Part shown: piece after piece, positions 1-4,961 of the stretch
Layout: each line of letters begins with the position of its first letter
How positions within the stretch are numbered: the first letter of the stretch is position 1
DNA from: Bacteroidales bacterium
GTDB lineage: Bacteria > Bacteroidota > Bacteroidia > Bacteroidales > Bacteroidaceae
DNA length: 6,195 nt
NCBI GenBank assembly: GCA_004558535.1
Contig: SFCP01000119.1
Location: forward strand, 1 to 6,195
Reading direction: 5' to 3'
Made by a program: the position numbers and the translations under genes
Notes under the pieces: generated by a model
Told to the model about the DNA's origin: nothing
Seen by the model: only the letters and a program-made list of their open reading frames with translations
Database searches by the model: none

Positions 1-88
1 GATTTACGCTGTTTCAGCGCATAAAAAAACTTGGACTAAACTCGCACCCCGTTATTGGAGTTCTGACTTTAGTCCAAGTATAGCTGTA
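1..88. mobile_element. End of an unidentified inserted element interrupting the serine recombinase
   Basis: The minus-strand recombinase frame matches its family as far as VDVYAD and then changes to DTAILGLK before a stop at 52. The usual continuation after YAD is an acidic residue and glycine (EGI/EGxTG type). Positions 1 to about 88 are therefore best read as the end of foreign DNA inserted into, or recombined with, the recombinase gene. The segment contains a 12-bp inverted repeat (29-40 with 68-79), a run of seven A at 23-29 and a small hairpin at 7-19 (CGCTG TTT CAGCG). No transposase reading frame is visible in so short a stretch, and I do not recognise the terminal sequence. The exact junction is uncertain by a few bases and no target duplication can be checked, because the other end lies outside the window. 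Confidence 0.45.
23..79 (-). terminator. Terminator-like 12-bp stem with T-run
   Basis: ACTTGGACTAAA (29-40) and TTTAGTCCAAGT (68-79) are perfect inverted repeats around a 27-base spacer. On the minus strand the stem is followed directly by a run of T (the A run at 23-29). This fits a Rho-independent terminator reading inward into the foreign element, a common way for elements to block read-through from the host gene. The loop is long, so the strength is uncertain. It could instead be a transposase binding repeat. Confidence 0.4.
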
Positions 89-273
89 TCATCGGCATAC
101 ACATCCACCAGCTCCCAGCCGTCATGCTGGGCGATCTCTTCCGTATAACTGCGGATCTGGGCGGCGTAGGAATGCAGCTGATCCTTGGAGTCCGAACTGA
201 CCCGGCAGTAGGCTGCCACCCGCAGATGTTCCGCTTCCCGCGTCTGCGGCGCGATGATTTTTACCTGTGCCAT
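88..273 (-). pseudogene. Large serine recombinase, N-terminal fragment
   Basis: The retained fragment is about 61 codons. It carries the serine-recombinase N-terminal signature AAYCRVSS; the predicted nucleophile is Ser26 of the YxRVS motif, with Arg24 conserved beside it. A SYAAQI helix and the GWELVDVYAD strand follow. Full-length members (roughly 500-600 residues) act in excision and integration of Gram-positive mobile elements. Here the rest of the catalytic domain, the recombinase domain and the zinc-ribbon/coiled-coil C-terminus are missing, because the frame leaves the family after Asp61 and stops at 52. I place the start at the ATG at 273, because AAGGAAG lies eight bases upstream. 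The in-frame GTG at 282 would abut that ribosome binding site. The fragment follows the SHOCT-like gene by 68 bases. It is very unlikely to be active. Confidence 0.85.
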
Positions 274-341
274 GTTTTTCACTTCCTTGTATCTTTTTTG
301 TCAACACACAAGCTACCACACGATCCGCAGAATATCCAGCA

Positions 342-491
342 CTATTCCCAAACAGTCTGCGGGGTGTATTTTTCTCCGGCCAGCCTTTTGGCATAGACCA
401 GCTCTTCCGCGCTCAGCAGGCCGATTTCCGCCAGATGCTCCAGCATCCTGACTGCCAGCCGATACTGCAATTCTTTCTTTGCGTCGATCAT
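342..491 (-). CDS. Small SHOCT-like domain protein (49 aa)
   Basis: This 49-residue protein starts MIDAKKELQYRL and ends KYTPQTVWE. It is predicted to be all helical. Its middle, HLAEIGLLSAEELVYAKRL, fits the short C-terminal SHOCT pattern: a helix, the G-L-x-S/T-x-E-E turn and a second helix. Small SHOCT-like proteins often precede large serine recombinases in Clostridial elements; the biochemical role is not established, though an oligomerisation or accessory role is commonly assumed. GAGGT lies about seven bases before the ATG. The start codon overlaps the helicase stop by four bases (ATGA), so translation is probably coupled. The truncated recombinase follows on the same strand, which suggests one transcript. 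The gene itself appears intact. Confidence 0.8.
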   Translation of the reverse strand: MIDAKKELQYRLAVRMLEHLAEIGLLSAEELVYAKRLAGEKYTPQTVWE

Positions 492-2422
492 CTTTCTACC
501 TCAAAATAGCTCTCCGGCTTTTTCTCCCGCAGAAACCTTGTCACTTCCCGCAGGCTGCCAGTCCTCCGCATTTCCGGCAATGCCTCACTCACAGCCTGGG
601 CGTATCTGCGGCCACGGCAGGCCCGTTCATCCAGAATGGCGATGACGCAGGTATCGCTCTCCGTGCGGATGGCCCGGCCAAAGCCCTGGCGCAGCTTGAT
701 CTGCATCTCCGGTACAGCTACCTCACGGATGAATGCGTGAAGGGAAGAATACTTCTCCAATTCCCGTTCCTTTCGTGCGTCTGGGTAGGCGAAAGGCAGG
801 CGTGGGATGATCAGCAGAGATACACAGTCGCCGGGGAAATCAAAGCCCTCCCATGCCGCGCCGGTGGCCAGCAGCACCGCTCCCGGCGTGTGCCGGAACT
901 GTTCAATGATGTGGGGCGCGTTGCGGCCCAGCGTCAGGAATGGGAATGGGAGAGATTCCTCCCGCAGCCGCTCCTTCACAGCCGACATGGCTGCGTAGGA
1001 GGTAAAGAGCACCAGTGCGTGACCGGAAGCTGCTTTGATGAGTCCGACGAGCTCGGCAGTCAGCTCATTAAAGTACACATCCGTATCCTCCGCTCTCTGG
1101 CGGGGCGGGATTTGCGGAAGGTAGAGCAGGCAGTTGTTCCGGTAGTCAAAGGGGGATGGAGAAACGGATTCCATAACACGGTGCCCCTTCTCCAATCCTG
1201 CCTGCGTTTTGAAACGGCGGAAATCGCTGCCCACCGCCATGGTGCCGGAGGTCAGAACAAACGCCTGATCCGGCTGCCACAGGATCTTTTTTATTCGCTG
1301 CGTGATATCGCCGGCTGCGGCGCACAGCATGGCGCCGCCTGTGCTGACATCTTCGGCAGTGTAAAAAATCATATCTGTCTGGGAACTGGTGAACAGCTTG
1401 ACCGCGTCCAGCACCGTATTCAGCTGGCGGCTTCCCAGCGGGGAGAGCAGGCTGCCGATCTGCCGCTGGATGATGGGCAGTGTGCAGGATGGCGCGGTCA
1501 GCAATCGCAAACAGGCTTCCACCGGCTCCGCTTCCTCTCTGGGCTGTGCCAGCTTGCGCAGCAAAGGACCTGTGCTGTCCTCCAGCATTTCTGCCGCCAG
1601 TAAGTACCGTTCCTCTTTTAGCTGAAGGATAAGGTTTCGTATCTCTTCGGCCGCCAACGTCACACCCAGCATCTGCTGTGCGGTTTCCGGGAGCTTATGG
1701 GCTTCATCCACGATGATGATGCTGTGCTCCGGGAAGATGGGGCGTTTTCCCTCGCTGCGGTGGATGGCGTCTGCCACCAGCAAATTATGATTGCAGATTT
1801 GAAACAAAAATTGATCTTTGTCGCAAGTCTTGAGGAACCGCTGATATCGGCAGTCCCTCTGCTTGCAGTCGCAGACCTGCGGTACGCAGACACGCTCCCG
1901 GTCATAGCCGCTGAGATGAGAAACTCTGTCCATGTCCAGCGTTTCCCTAAGAGTCCGGAGCGCCGTCAGCGCTTCCGGATTTTTCTTTGCAGGATATACC
2001 TGACGCAGCCGCCTGTCCAGCCGCTCGTCGCAGACATAATGGCTTTTGCCTTTGCGGATGACCGCTTTCAGTGGCTTGGTAAGAATCCCGTCCGCCATTA
2101 GGACGCAGGACAGCAGCGGCAGATACTCCGTCAGCACCGCGTTTTGCAGCGCGATACTGGAAGTGGAAATGATGATGGGGCGGGCGATCTGCCCTGTCGG
2201 GAAAGCAGACGCTGCCGTGGCAGCCGCCAGATAAGCGTAGGTCTTGCCGATGCCCGTCCCGGCATCGCACAAGGCGATCCTCCCGTCCTGCATGGCTTCC
2301 AGCATCCGGTGACTCAATTGGATCTGCTCCGGACGCTGCGCCATACCGTGGGCGGGAAGAAGGTCCTGAAAAATATGGTCGATCAGTTTATGGGCTTTCA
2401 GCCTGTTATCGTTGGTATTCAT
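488..2422 (-). CDS. XPD/DinG-family superfamily 2 ATP-dependent DNA helicase
   Basis: The predicted protein has 644 residues and carries the ordered helicase motifs of the XPD/DinG group. These are Walker A DAGTGIGKT (about 53-61), the DEAH box in IIIVDEAH (239-242), VLTSGTM (about 389-395), motif V ATGAAWEGFDFPG (about 519-531) and motif VI QGFGRAIRT (about 579-587). Cysteines 131, 179, 184, 186 and 191 lie between Walker A and the DEAH box, where this family binds a 4Fe-4S cluster, so a cluster is likely. The length fits bacterial DinG-like proteins without an exonuclease domain. The expected activity is ATP-dependent 5'-to-3' unwinding of DNA, forks or R-loops; its role in this element is inferred, perhaps in DNA processing. 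I chose the ATG at 2422 because AGAGGT lies upstream; the in-frame GTG at 2467 lacks a ribosome binding site. It overlaps the SHOCT-like gene by ATGA. It appears intact. Confidence 0.93.
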   Translation of the reverse strand: MNTNDNRLKAHKLIDHIFQDLLPAHGMAQRPEQIQLSHRMLEAMQDGRIALCDAGTGIGKTYAYLAAATAASAFPTGQIARPIIISTSSIALQNAVLTEYLPLLSCVLMADGILTKPLKAVIRKGKSHYVCDERLDRRLRQVYPAKKNPEALTALRTLRETLDMDRVSHLSGYDRERVCVPQVCDCKQRDCRYQRFLKTCDKDQFLFQICNHNLLVADAIHRSEGKRPIFPEHSIIIVDEAHKLPETAQQMLGVTLAAEEIRNLILQLKEERYLLAAEMLEDSTGPLLRKLAQPREEAEPVEACLRLLTAPSCTLPIIQRQIGSLLSPLGSRQLNTVLDAVKLFTSSQTDMIFYTAEDVSTGGAMLCAAAGDITQRIKKILWQPDQAFVLTSGTMAVGSDFRRFKTQAGLEKGHRVMESVSPSPFDYRNNCLLYLPQIPPRQRAEDTDVYFNELTAELVGLIKAASGHALVLFTSYAAMSAVKERLREESLPFPFLTLGRNAPHIIEQFRHTPGAVLLATGAAWEGFDFPGDCVSLLIIPRLPFAYPDARKERELEKYSSLHAFIREVAVPEMQIKLRQGFGRAIRTESDTCVIAILDERACRGRRYAQAVSEALPEMRRTGSLREVTRFLREKKPESYFEVER

Positions 2423-2721
2423 CCGATAATTACCTCTTTTCCTGTCATGCTTTGTTTTCGTTTCCACCGTATTTGCAGCGCGCCCCGGTGGGAAAAGGGA
2501 ACAATACGGACAAGGTCCGGCAAGACCTTCACGGGCGTATTTCCGGGATCTCTACTGCTTTCAATCCCGGAGCAGCCCAGCCTCTTCATGCTGGCCAGTG
2601 CATTGTGTCTCATTATCTGCCCGGACAGCGTCTCTGCGGGCGGCGCTGCCAACGCCGCCCCTGCGCAGGTAAAATCGCTCGCCGCGGGAAGCTGCAAGGC
2701 TTCCCACGGGTCGTGGCGCAC
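2419..2721 (-). CDS. Possible small hypothetical protein (up to 100 aa) upstream of the helicase
   Basis: An open frame of 100 codons runs from a GTG at 2721 and ends in KEVIIG. Its TGA overlaps the helicase ATG in an ATGA arrangement like the real gene junctions elsewhere in this module, which is the main argument for it. Against it, no ribosome binding site precedes the GTG or the internal ATG at 2613. The sequence (for example AALAAPPAETLSG) shows no domain I recognise. The same stretch is dense in stem-loops, and long open frames also exist on the opposite strand here, so openness alone means little. Four cysteines or fewer and no membrane segment are visible. Treat it as an alternative to the structured-RNA reading, or as an overlapping function. 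Confidence 0.27.
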   Translation of the reverse strand: MRHDPWEALQLPAASDFTCAGAALAAPPAETLSGQIMRHNALASMKRLGCSGIESSRDPGNTPVKVLPDLVRIVPFSHRGALQIRWKRKQSMTGKEVIIG

Positions 2722-2846
2722 ACTGCGCGGATCGCTCTTCTGTCCGGGTGGTTATCCGTATTGCTGGTATGCAATTTTCAAGGAACAGCGAGGGGCGATT
2801 CGGAGCCCCTCACTGTCCTCCCGAAAATTGCGTTCGGTGAATACCC
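2423..2846 (-). other. Stem-loop-rich intergenic region; candidate structured RNA or leader of the helicase gene
   Basis: This 424-base gap separates the sigma-like gene from the helicase. I found no tRNA, rRNA or family I can name. It holds many short-loop inverted repeats: 2464-2469/2486-2491, 2512-2517/2524-2529, 2542-2549/2564-2571 (8 bp), 2577-2581/2590-2594, 2638-2645/2653-2660 (GGGCGGCG with CGCCGCCC), 2686-2692/2699-2705, 2716-2720/2724-2728, and the long compound palindrome at 2771-2831. Four perfect or near-perfect stems of at least 7 bp with loops of 6-14 are seen, where a uniform-base estimate gives well under one. The direction of transcription is presumed to be minus, towards the helicase. 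A competing explanation is a small gene (see 2419-2721). No strong promoter was recognised. Confidence 0.4.
2771..2837 (-). promoter_or_regulatory. Compound palindrome with a competing hairpin, just after the sigma-like gene
   Basis: Outer arms GCAATTTTC (2771-2779) and GAAAATTGC (2823-2831) enclose AGGA/TCCT and an inner 11-bp stem (2786-2796 with 2805-2815, one G-T pair, 8-base loop). Together they make a nearly continuous 61-base imperfect hairpin. CCGAA (2821-2825) and TTCGG (2833-2837) form a second small hairpin that shares bases with the outer arm, so the two folds exclude each other. The structure starts about ten bases after the sigma-like stop codon and lacks a U-tract, so it is not a classical terminator. 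A processing site, 3'-end stabiliser or attenuator-like switch are all possible. Confidence 0.5.
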
Positions 2847-3341
2847 TTATTTCGAGGAATTTTCAAAAAACTTTTTGAGATCCCGCAGGATACGGTCTCT
2901 CCGCTTGATGACCGCCCGCTGGCTGACGCCCATTCTTTGGGCGTATTCCCGTGTAGACGCGCCGTCGAAGAACAGGGCGTTGATGAGTTCCCGGTCGGTA
3001 TCCTTTAGTGACAGCAGCGCCAGCAAAAGGATCTGCTTCTGCTCTGCCAGATTCCGAAGTTCCTCACGCTCCAGTGCCTCCGTTTCAGCACTGGGGGCCG
3101 TTTCCGCTCCGACATAGTCCGGAAGCAGGTCGTCCTCCTCCATCTGCTCCAGAGAGAGCAGCTTGCCGGAGGACTGTTCCTCCGTGATGTAGCGCTCACG
3201 GCGGTCTGCCTGGGAGTAGGCCAGATACACATCCTCCGGCACCTCTACGTCCATACCGTCTACAGTGATGATATTGGCGATGACTTCGCCACCTTCGTTT
3301 AGAACGCGCCGATAGTTGCGTTCTTCCTGCCATTTTTTCAT
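2847..3341 (-). CDS. Sigma-70 region 4-like HTH protein, mobile-element regulator
   Basis: The protein has 164 residues. The C-terminal part (about 112-159), LKDTDRELINALFF then STREYAQRMGVSQRAVIKRR, has the shape of a sigma-70 region 4 / sigma-like helix-turn-helix, with SQRAVIKRRDR as the recognition helix. The N-terminal part (1-100) is acidic and charged, with no region 2 seen, so it is a sigma-like regulator rather than a complete sigma factor. Proteins of this size annotated as sigma-70 family are common in Clostridial integrative elements; target promoters are unknown. GGAGT lies eight bases before the ATG at 3341, partly inside an 11-bp inverted repeat. The gene is set apart from the upstream operon by a terminator and followed by the stem-loop-rich gap before the helicase. 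It appears intact. Confidence 0.78.
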   Translation of the reverse strand: MKKWQEERNYRRVLNEGGEVIANIITVDGMDVEVPEDVYLAYSQADRRERYITEEQSSGKLLSLEQMEEDDLLPDYVGAETAPSAETEALEREELRNLAEQKQILLLALLSLKDTDRELINALFFDGASTREYAQRMGVSQRAVIKRRDRILRDLKKFFENSSK

Positions 3342-3352
3342 GATTCATGACT

Positions 3353-3387
3353 CCAATCTCAGATTTTTTTGAAATGTCTGAGATTGG
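3353..3387 (-). promoter_or_regulatory. 11-bp perfect inverted repeat at the ribosome binding site of the sigma-like gene
   Basis: CCAATCTCAGA (3353-3363) and TCTGAGATTGG (3377-3387) pair perfectly across a 13-base loop that is A-rich on the minus strand. The proximal arm ends in TTGG and runs into the GGAGT ribosome binding site, about ten bases before the ATG at 3341. As RNA it could hide the ribosome binding site; as DNA it could be an operator for a dimeric repressor such as the nearby HTH protein. No U-tract follows in the minus direction, so it is not a terminator. Confidence 0.55.
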
Positions 3388-3435
3388 GTCACGGATATTT
3401 AGCGATATAGGGCTGCCAGCGTCTGCGCATTGTGT

Positions 3436-3464
3436 GCCTTTCCGCTTTTCAGCCAAAGAAAGGC
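3436..3464 (-). repeat. Inverted repeat in the sigma-like gene leader
   Basis: GCCTTTC (3436-3442) and GAAAGGC (3458-3464) can form a 7-bp stem with a 15-base loop. Its loop segment GCTTTTCAGC (3444-3453) is also complementary to GCTGAAAAGC (3488-3497) in the inner stem of the upstream terminator. This stretch (3388-3466) should contain the promoter of the sigma-like unit. AT-rich TATATCGCTAAATAT lies at about 3400 on the minus strand, but I could not assign convincing -35 and -10 boxes. Confidence 0.35.
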
Positions 3465-3466
3465 GC

Positions 3467-3511
3467 AAAAAAAGAGCCTTACGCATAGCTGAAAAGCTAC
3501 TTGTAAGGCTC
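3467..3511 (-). terminator. Rho-independent terminator after the zinc-ribbon gene
   Basis: GAGCCTTAC (3503-3511 on the minus strand) pairs perfectly with GTAAGGCTC (3474-3482). Inside it is a second stem, TAGCT/AGCTA, with a TTTC loop and symmetrical 3-base internal loops, and seven T follow on the minus strand (3467-3473). It lies 75 bases past the zinc-ribbon stop codon and marks the end of the HTH-ImmA-zinc-ribbon operon, separating it from the sigma-like unit. Confidence 0.92.
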
Positions 3512-3585
3512 CTAACTCAATGTTCCCATATTCGATGATGGGTGGCTGGTGCGCTTGACGAAGTCATATCAATTGGATTTTTAAT

Positions 3586-3822
3586 TTATGCCTGAACATA
3601 TCCCATAAAGTGGATGGGCGTGTGGATCAGGGGGTGAGCATCCGGTGTCAGCACCGTGATGCCGATCTGTTCGCCGCACTTGGGGCATTTGGCGATCAGG
3701 TCAGGGTGTTCCGCTCTGTGCAGAGCAAACAGCCTGTACTGAGACTGCTCCGCACCACTGGGGATATCCGCGATACGGCCCTTGCCGCACAGCGGACAGC
3801 GCAGGGAATTGGTTTTTGACAT
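3586..3822 (-). CDS. Small zinc-ribbon protein with two CxxC motifs (78 aa)
   Basis: The 78-residue product begins MSKTNSLRCPLCGKGRI. Cysteines 9 and 12 (CPLC) and 46 and 49 (CPKCG) form two knuckles 33 residues apart, the layout of a treble-clef or zinc-ribbon fold, and bind zinc by inference. It resembles in style the small cysteine-rich conjugal-transfer-associated proteins of Clostridial elements (KTR-type), but I cannot assign it firmly. No signal peptide or membrane segment is seen. I chose the ATG at 3822 because GAGAGG lies four to five bases upstream. An in-frame ATG at 3864 would add 14 residues encoded by a perfect hairpin and is less likely. It is the last gene of the HTH-ImmA operon and is followed by a terminator. 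Its function is unknown. Confidence 0.75.
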   Translation of the reverse strand: MSKTNSLRCPLCGKGRIADIPSGAEQSQYRLFALHRAEHPDLIAKCPKCGEQIGITVLTPDAHPLIHTPIHFMGYVQA

Positions 3823-3837
3823 AGCGCCTCTCTTTCT

Positions 3838-3859
3838 CTGTTCTCTTTTTTGAGAACAG
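3838..3859 (-). promoter_or_regulatory. 8-bp stem-loop in the leader of the zinc-ribbon gene
   Basis: CTGTTCTC and GAGAACAG form a perfect 8-bp stem with a loop of six A on the minus strand (3838-3845 with 3852-3859). It lies between the ImmA-like stop codon at 3874 and the zinc-ribbon start at 3822. There is no U-tract after it. It may be an mRNA processing or stabilising element, or an operator. Its position argues against translation starting at 3864. Confidence 0.45.
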
Positions 3860-3873
3860 CACATGAAAATTTT

Positions 3874-4479
3874 TTACAGCAGGTTATGGTTCTCCAACCG
3901 AATGCGCATGGCCTGCTTGGATACCTGAAAGATACCTGCCATATCCGTCACCAGCTGTTGATTCGTCCGTCCGGAGCGCAGCTGATAGAAACAGCGCTTG
4001 ACCTGCGGCAGCGGCAACAGAAGGATAGAGCCCAGCAGGTTCGCCTGCACTTCCAATGTGTTGTCGCTCTCATCGCCGGAACGGAGCGCCGCGTTTTCGC
4101 CGGTCCCGCTGAACTGTTTCTTATGGAGCAGCCAGTGCCCCAGCTCATGGGCGCAGGTAAAGCGCAGCCGCCCGGTAGATGCTTCCTCTTCGCAGAGAGA
4201 GCAGTCGATGAGGATGGTGCCGCCCTTGACGGGAAGAAGATCATAGCGGTGGTTTTCCCAGTCATAGATCGCTGTGAGACCGTCGTCAAAGATGGTTTCG
4301 CCCAAAACCCGCCCATTATTCCGCAGATATTGATACTCCAGCACCAGCCCCTGTGCCTCGATGATGTCCTCAATGGGAATGGCTGCGGGGGAACCGTAAT
4401 AAAGTCTGGGGTCATAGGCGATGATCACATCGCGGGCGATCCGCTCCAGCGCCTGTTCGCGGTAATATGCTTTTTTCAT
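3874..4479 (-). CDS. ImmA/IrrE-family zinc metallopeptidase
   Basis: The 201-residue protein carries the zinc-peptidase motif HELGHWLLH, with His111 and His115 as ligands and Glu112 as catalytic residue. EVQAN follows, where Glu143 is the likely third zinc ligand (the ExxAN pattern of ImmA/IrrE). ImmA of ICEBs1 cleaves its XRE-type repressor ImmR to switch on excision and transfer; IrrE of Deinococcus cleaves DdrO. Here the gene overlaps the upstream HTH gene by ATGA, so the pair is co-translated, and the HTH protein is its likely substrate (inference). The C-terminal part (about 150-201) is helical with a basic end. All catalytic residues are present and no damage is seen. The start at 4479 is supported by the overlap and by the GGGCGGTG stretch upstream. 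Confidence 0.93.
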   Translation of the reverse strand: MKKAYYREQALERIARDVIIAYDPRLYYGSPAAIPIEDIIEAQGLVLEYQYLRNNGRVLGETIFDDGLTAIYDWENHRYDLLPVKGGTILIDCSLCEEEASTGRLRFTCAHELGHWLLHKKQFSGTGENAALRSGDESDNTLEVQANLLGSILLLPLPQVKRCFYQLRSGRTNQQLVTDMAGIFQVSKQAMRIRLENHNLL

Positions 4480-4874
4480 GCGTCTATTTCACCGCCCTCT
4501 TTGGATTTCTTTGCGCGCTGGGTGATCCGGTCGATAAATTCCTGCCACTCCTGGTCTGTGGCATCTGCCTCCTTCGCCGTGCGGAGCGCGGCCCGGACGA
4601 TCTCCCGATCCATGATGTAGTCCGGCAGGTCTGCGGATACCCGGTTATTCTGGGACTTGGCGGCAAGATCCAGCATCTGCTCGGTTTCCACCTTACTCAG
4701 ATGCAGTTCCTGCTCCAACCGTTCCAAATATGCGCGCGTCGGCGCCGGTCTGCGGTCGTTCTCAATGTTGCTCAGATAGACTGGCGATAAGTCCAGCTTT
4801 GCCGCCAGTGTGCGCAGAGACAATCCGATAGATTGCCGTTTCTCCCGAACGAAGCTGCCGAATGTCTGTTCCAA
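4476..4874 (-). CDS. XRE-family HTH transcriptional regulator, 5' end abutting an IS
   Basis: The native part starts near EQTFGSFVREKRQSIGLSLRTL. It contains an XRE/Cro-type helix-turn-helix (about residues 18-42; SLRTLAAKLDLSPVYLSNIE), followed by NDRRPAPT and a helical C-terminus of about 70 residues ending in GGEIDA, which may serve for dimerisation or as a protease target. It is the probable partner of the ImmA-like peptidase, as in ImmR/ImmA switches. The frame stays open to a GTG at 4967, but residues before the EQTFGS part come from IS256 end sequence. I used the TTG at 4874, preceded by GGTGAG; a GTG at 4883 is an alternative. The IS begins within about ten bases of the start, so the original promoter has been displaced and expression may depend on the IS end. 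Confidence 0.78.
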   Translation of the reverse strand: MEQTFGSFVREKRQSIGLSLRTLAAKLDLSPVYLSNIENDRRPAPTRAYLERLEQELHLSKVETEQMLDLAAKSQNNRVSADLPDYIMDREIVRAALRTAKEADATDQEWQEFIDRITQRAKKSKEGGEIDA

Positions 4875-4898
4875 GTAACTCACCGATAAGGTACAATA

Positions 4899-4961
4899 AG
4901 TTGCGCAAATTGAAAAAGGATAAAAATAGACATGGTTTGCAGACCTCTGGTAGAATGAAGT
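4899..4961 (+). repeat. Left terminal and subterminal inverted repeats of the IS256-family element
   Basis: AGTTGCGCAAATT (4899-4911) and the block starting GTTTGCAGA at 4935 and ending GAATGAAGT at 4961 are found inverted at the right end (6183-6142). The left copy has about 22 extra bases between the two blocks and ends inside the transposase start codon region. These are the likely transposase binding sites. Confidence 0.65.
4932..4958 (+). CDS. Possible 8-codon leader peptide coupled to the transposase start
   Basis: ATG at 4932 opens MVCRPLVE and stops at TGA 4956-4958, which overlaps the transposase ATG at 4955 as ATGA. AAAGGA lies about 11 bases upstream of the leader ATG, whereas no good ribosome binding site stands before the transposase ATG itself. 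Translational coupling through this leader would be one way to keep transposase levels low. It is a reading of the sequence only. Confidence 0.3.
   Translation: MVCRPLVE

Noticed and set aside
1..90. Group II intron end suggested by GGGGTGCGAG on the minus strand
   Set aside because: The recombinase frame diverges before that GTGCG, and no domain V/VI structure is visible.
280..305. TTGACA-like sequence on the minus strand before the recombinase start
   Set aside because: No acceptable -10 box at 16-18 bases, and the ribosome binding site falls where it should be.
122..394. 90-codon minus-strand frame overlapping the SHOCT-like and recombinase genes
   Set aside because: It is out of frame with two recognisable proteins and has no domain or ribosome binding site.
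479..1603. 374-codon plus-strand open frame opposite the helicase
   Set aside because: It is antisense to a protein with all helicase motifs, shows no domain pattern and has no ribosome binding site; long antisense frames are expected in GC-rich coding DNA.
2423..2846. CRISPR array suspected from repeated hairpins
   Set aside because: The stems differ in sequence and there are no regularly spaced direct repeats.
2144..3117. Two overlapping plus-strand open frames (2144-2878 and 2452-3117) through the hairpin-rich gap
   Set aside because: They run through the antisense of the helicase and sigma-like genes and show no coding features; they only show that open frames are common here.
3850..4620. 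256-codon plus-strand open frame opposite the HTH and ImmA genes
   Set aside because: It spans two clearly real minus-strand genes with HELGH and HTH motifs and has no recognisable motif of its own.
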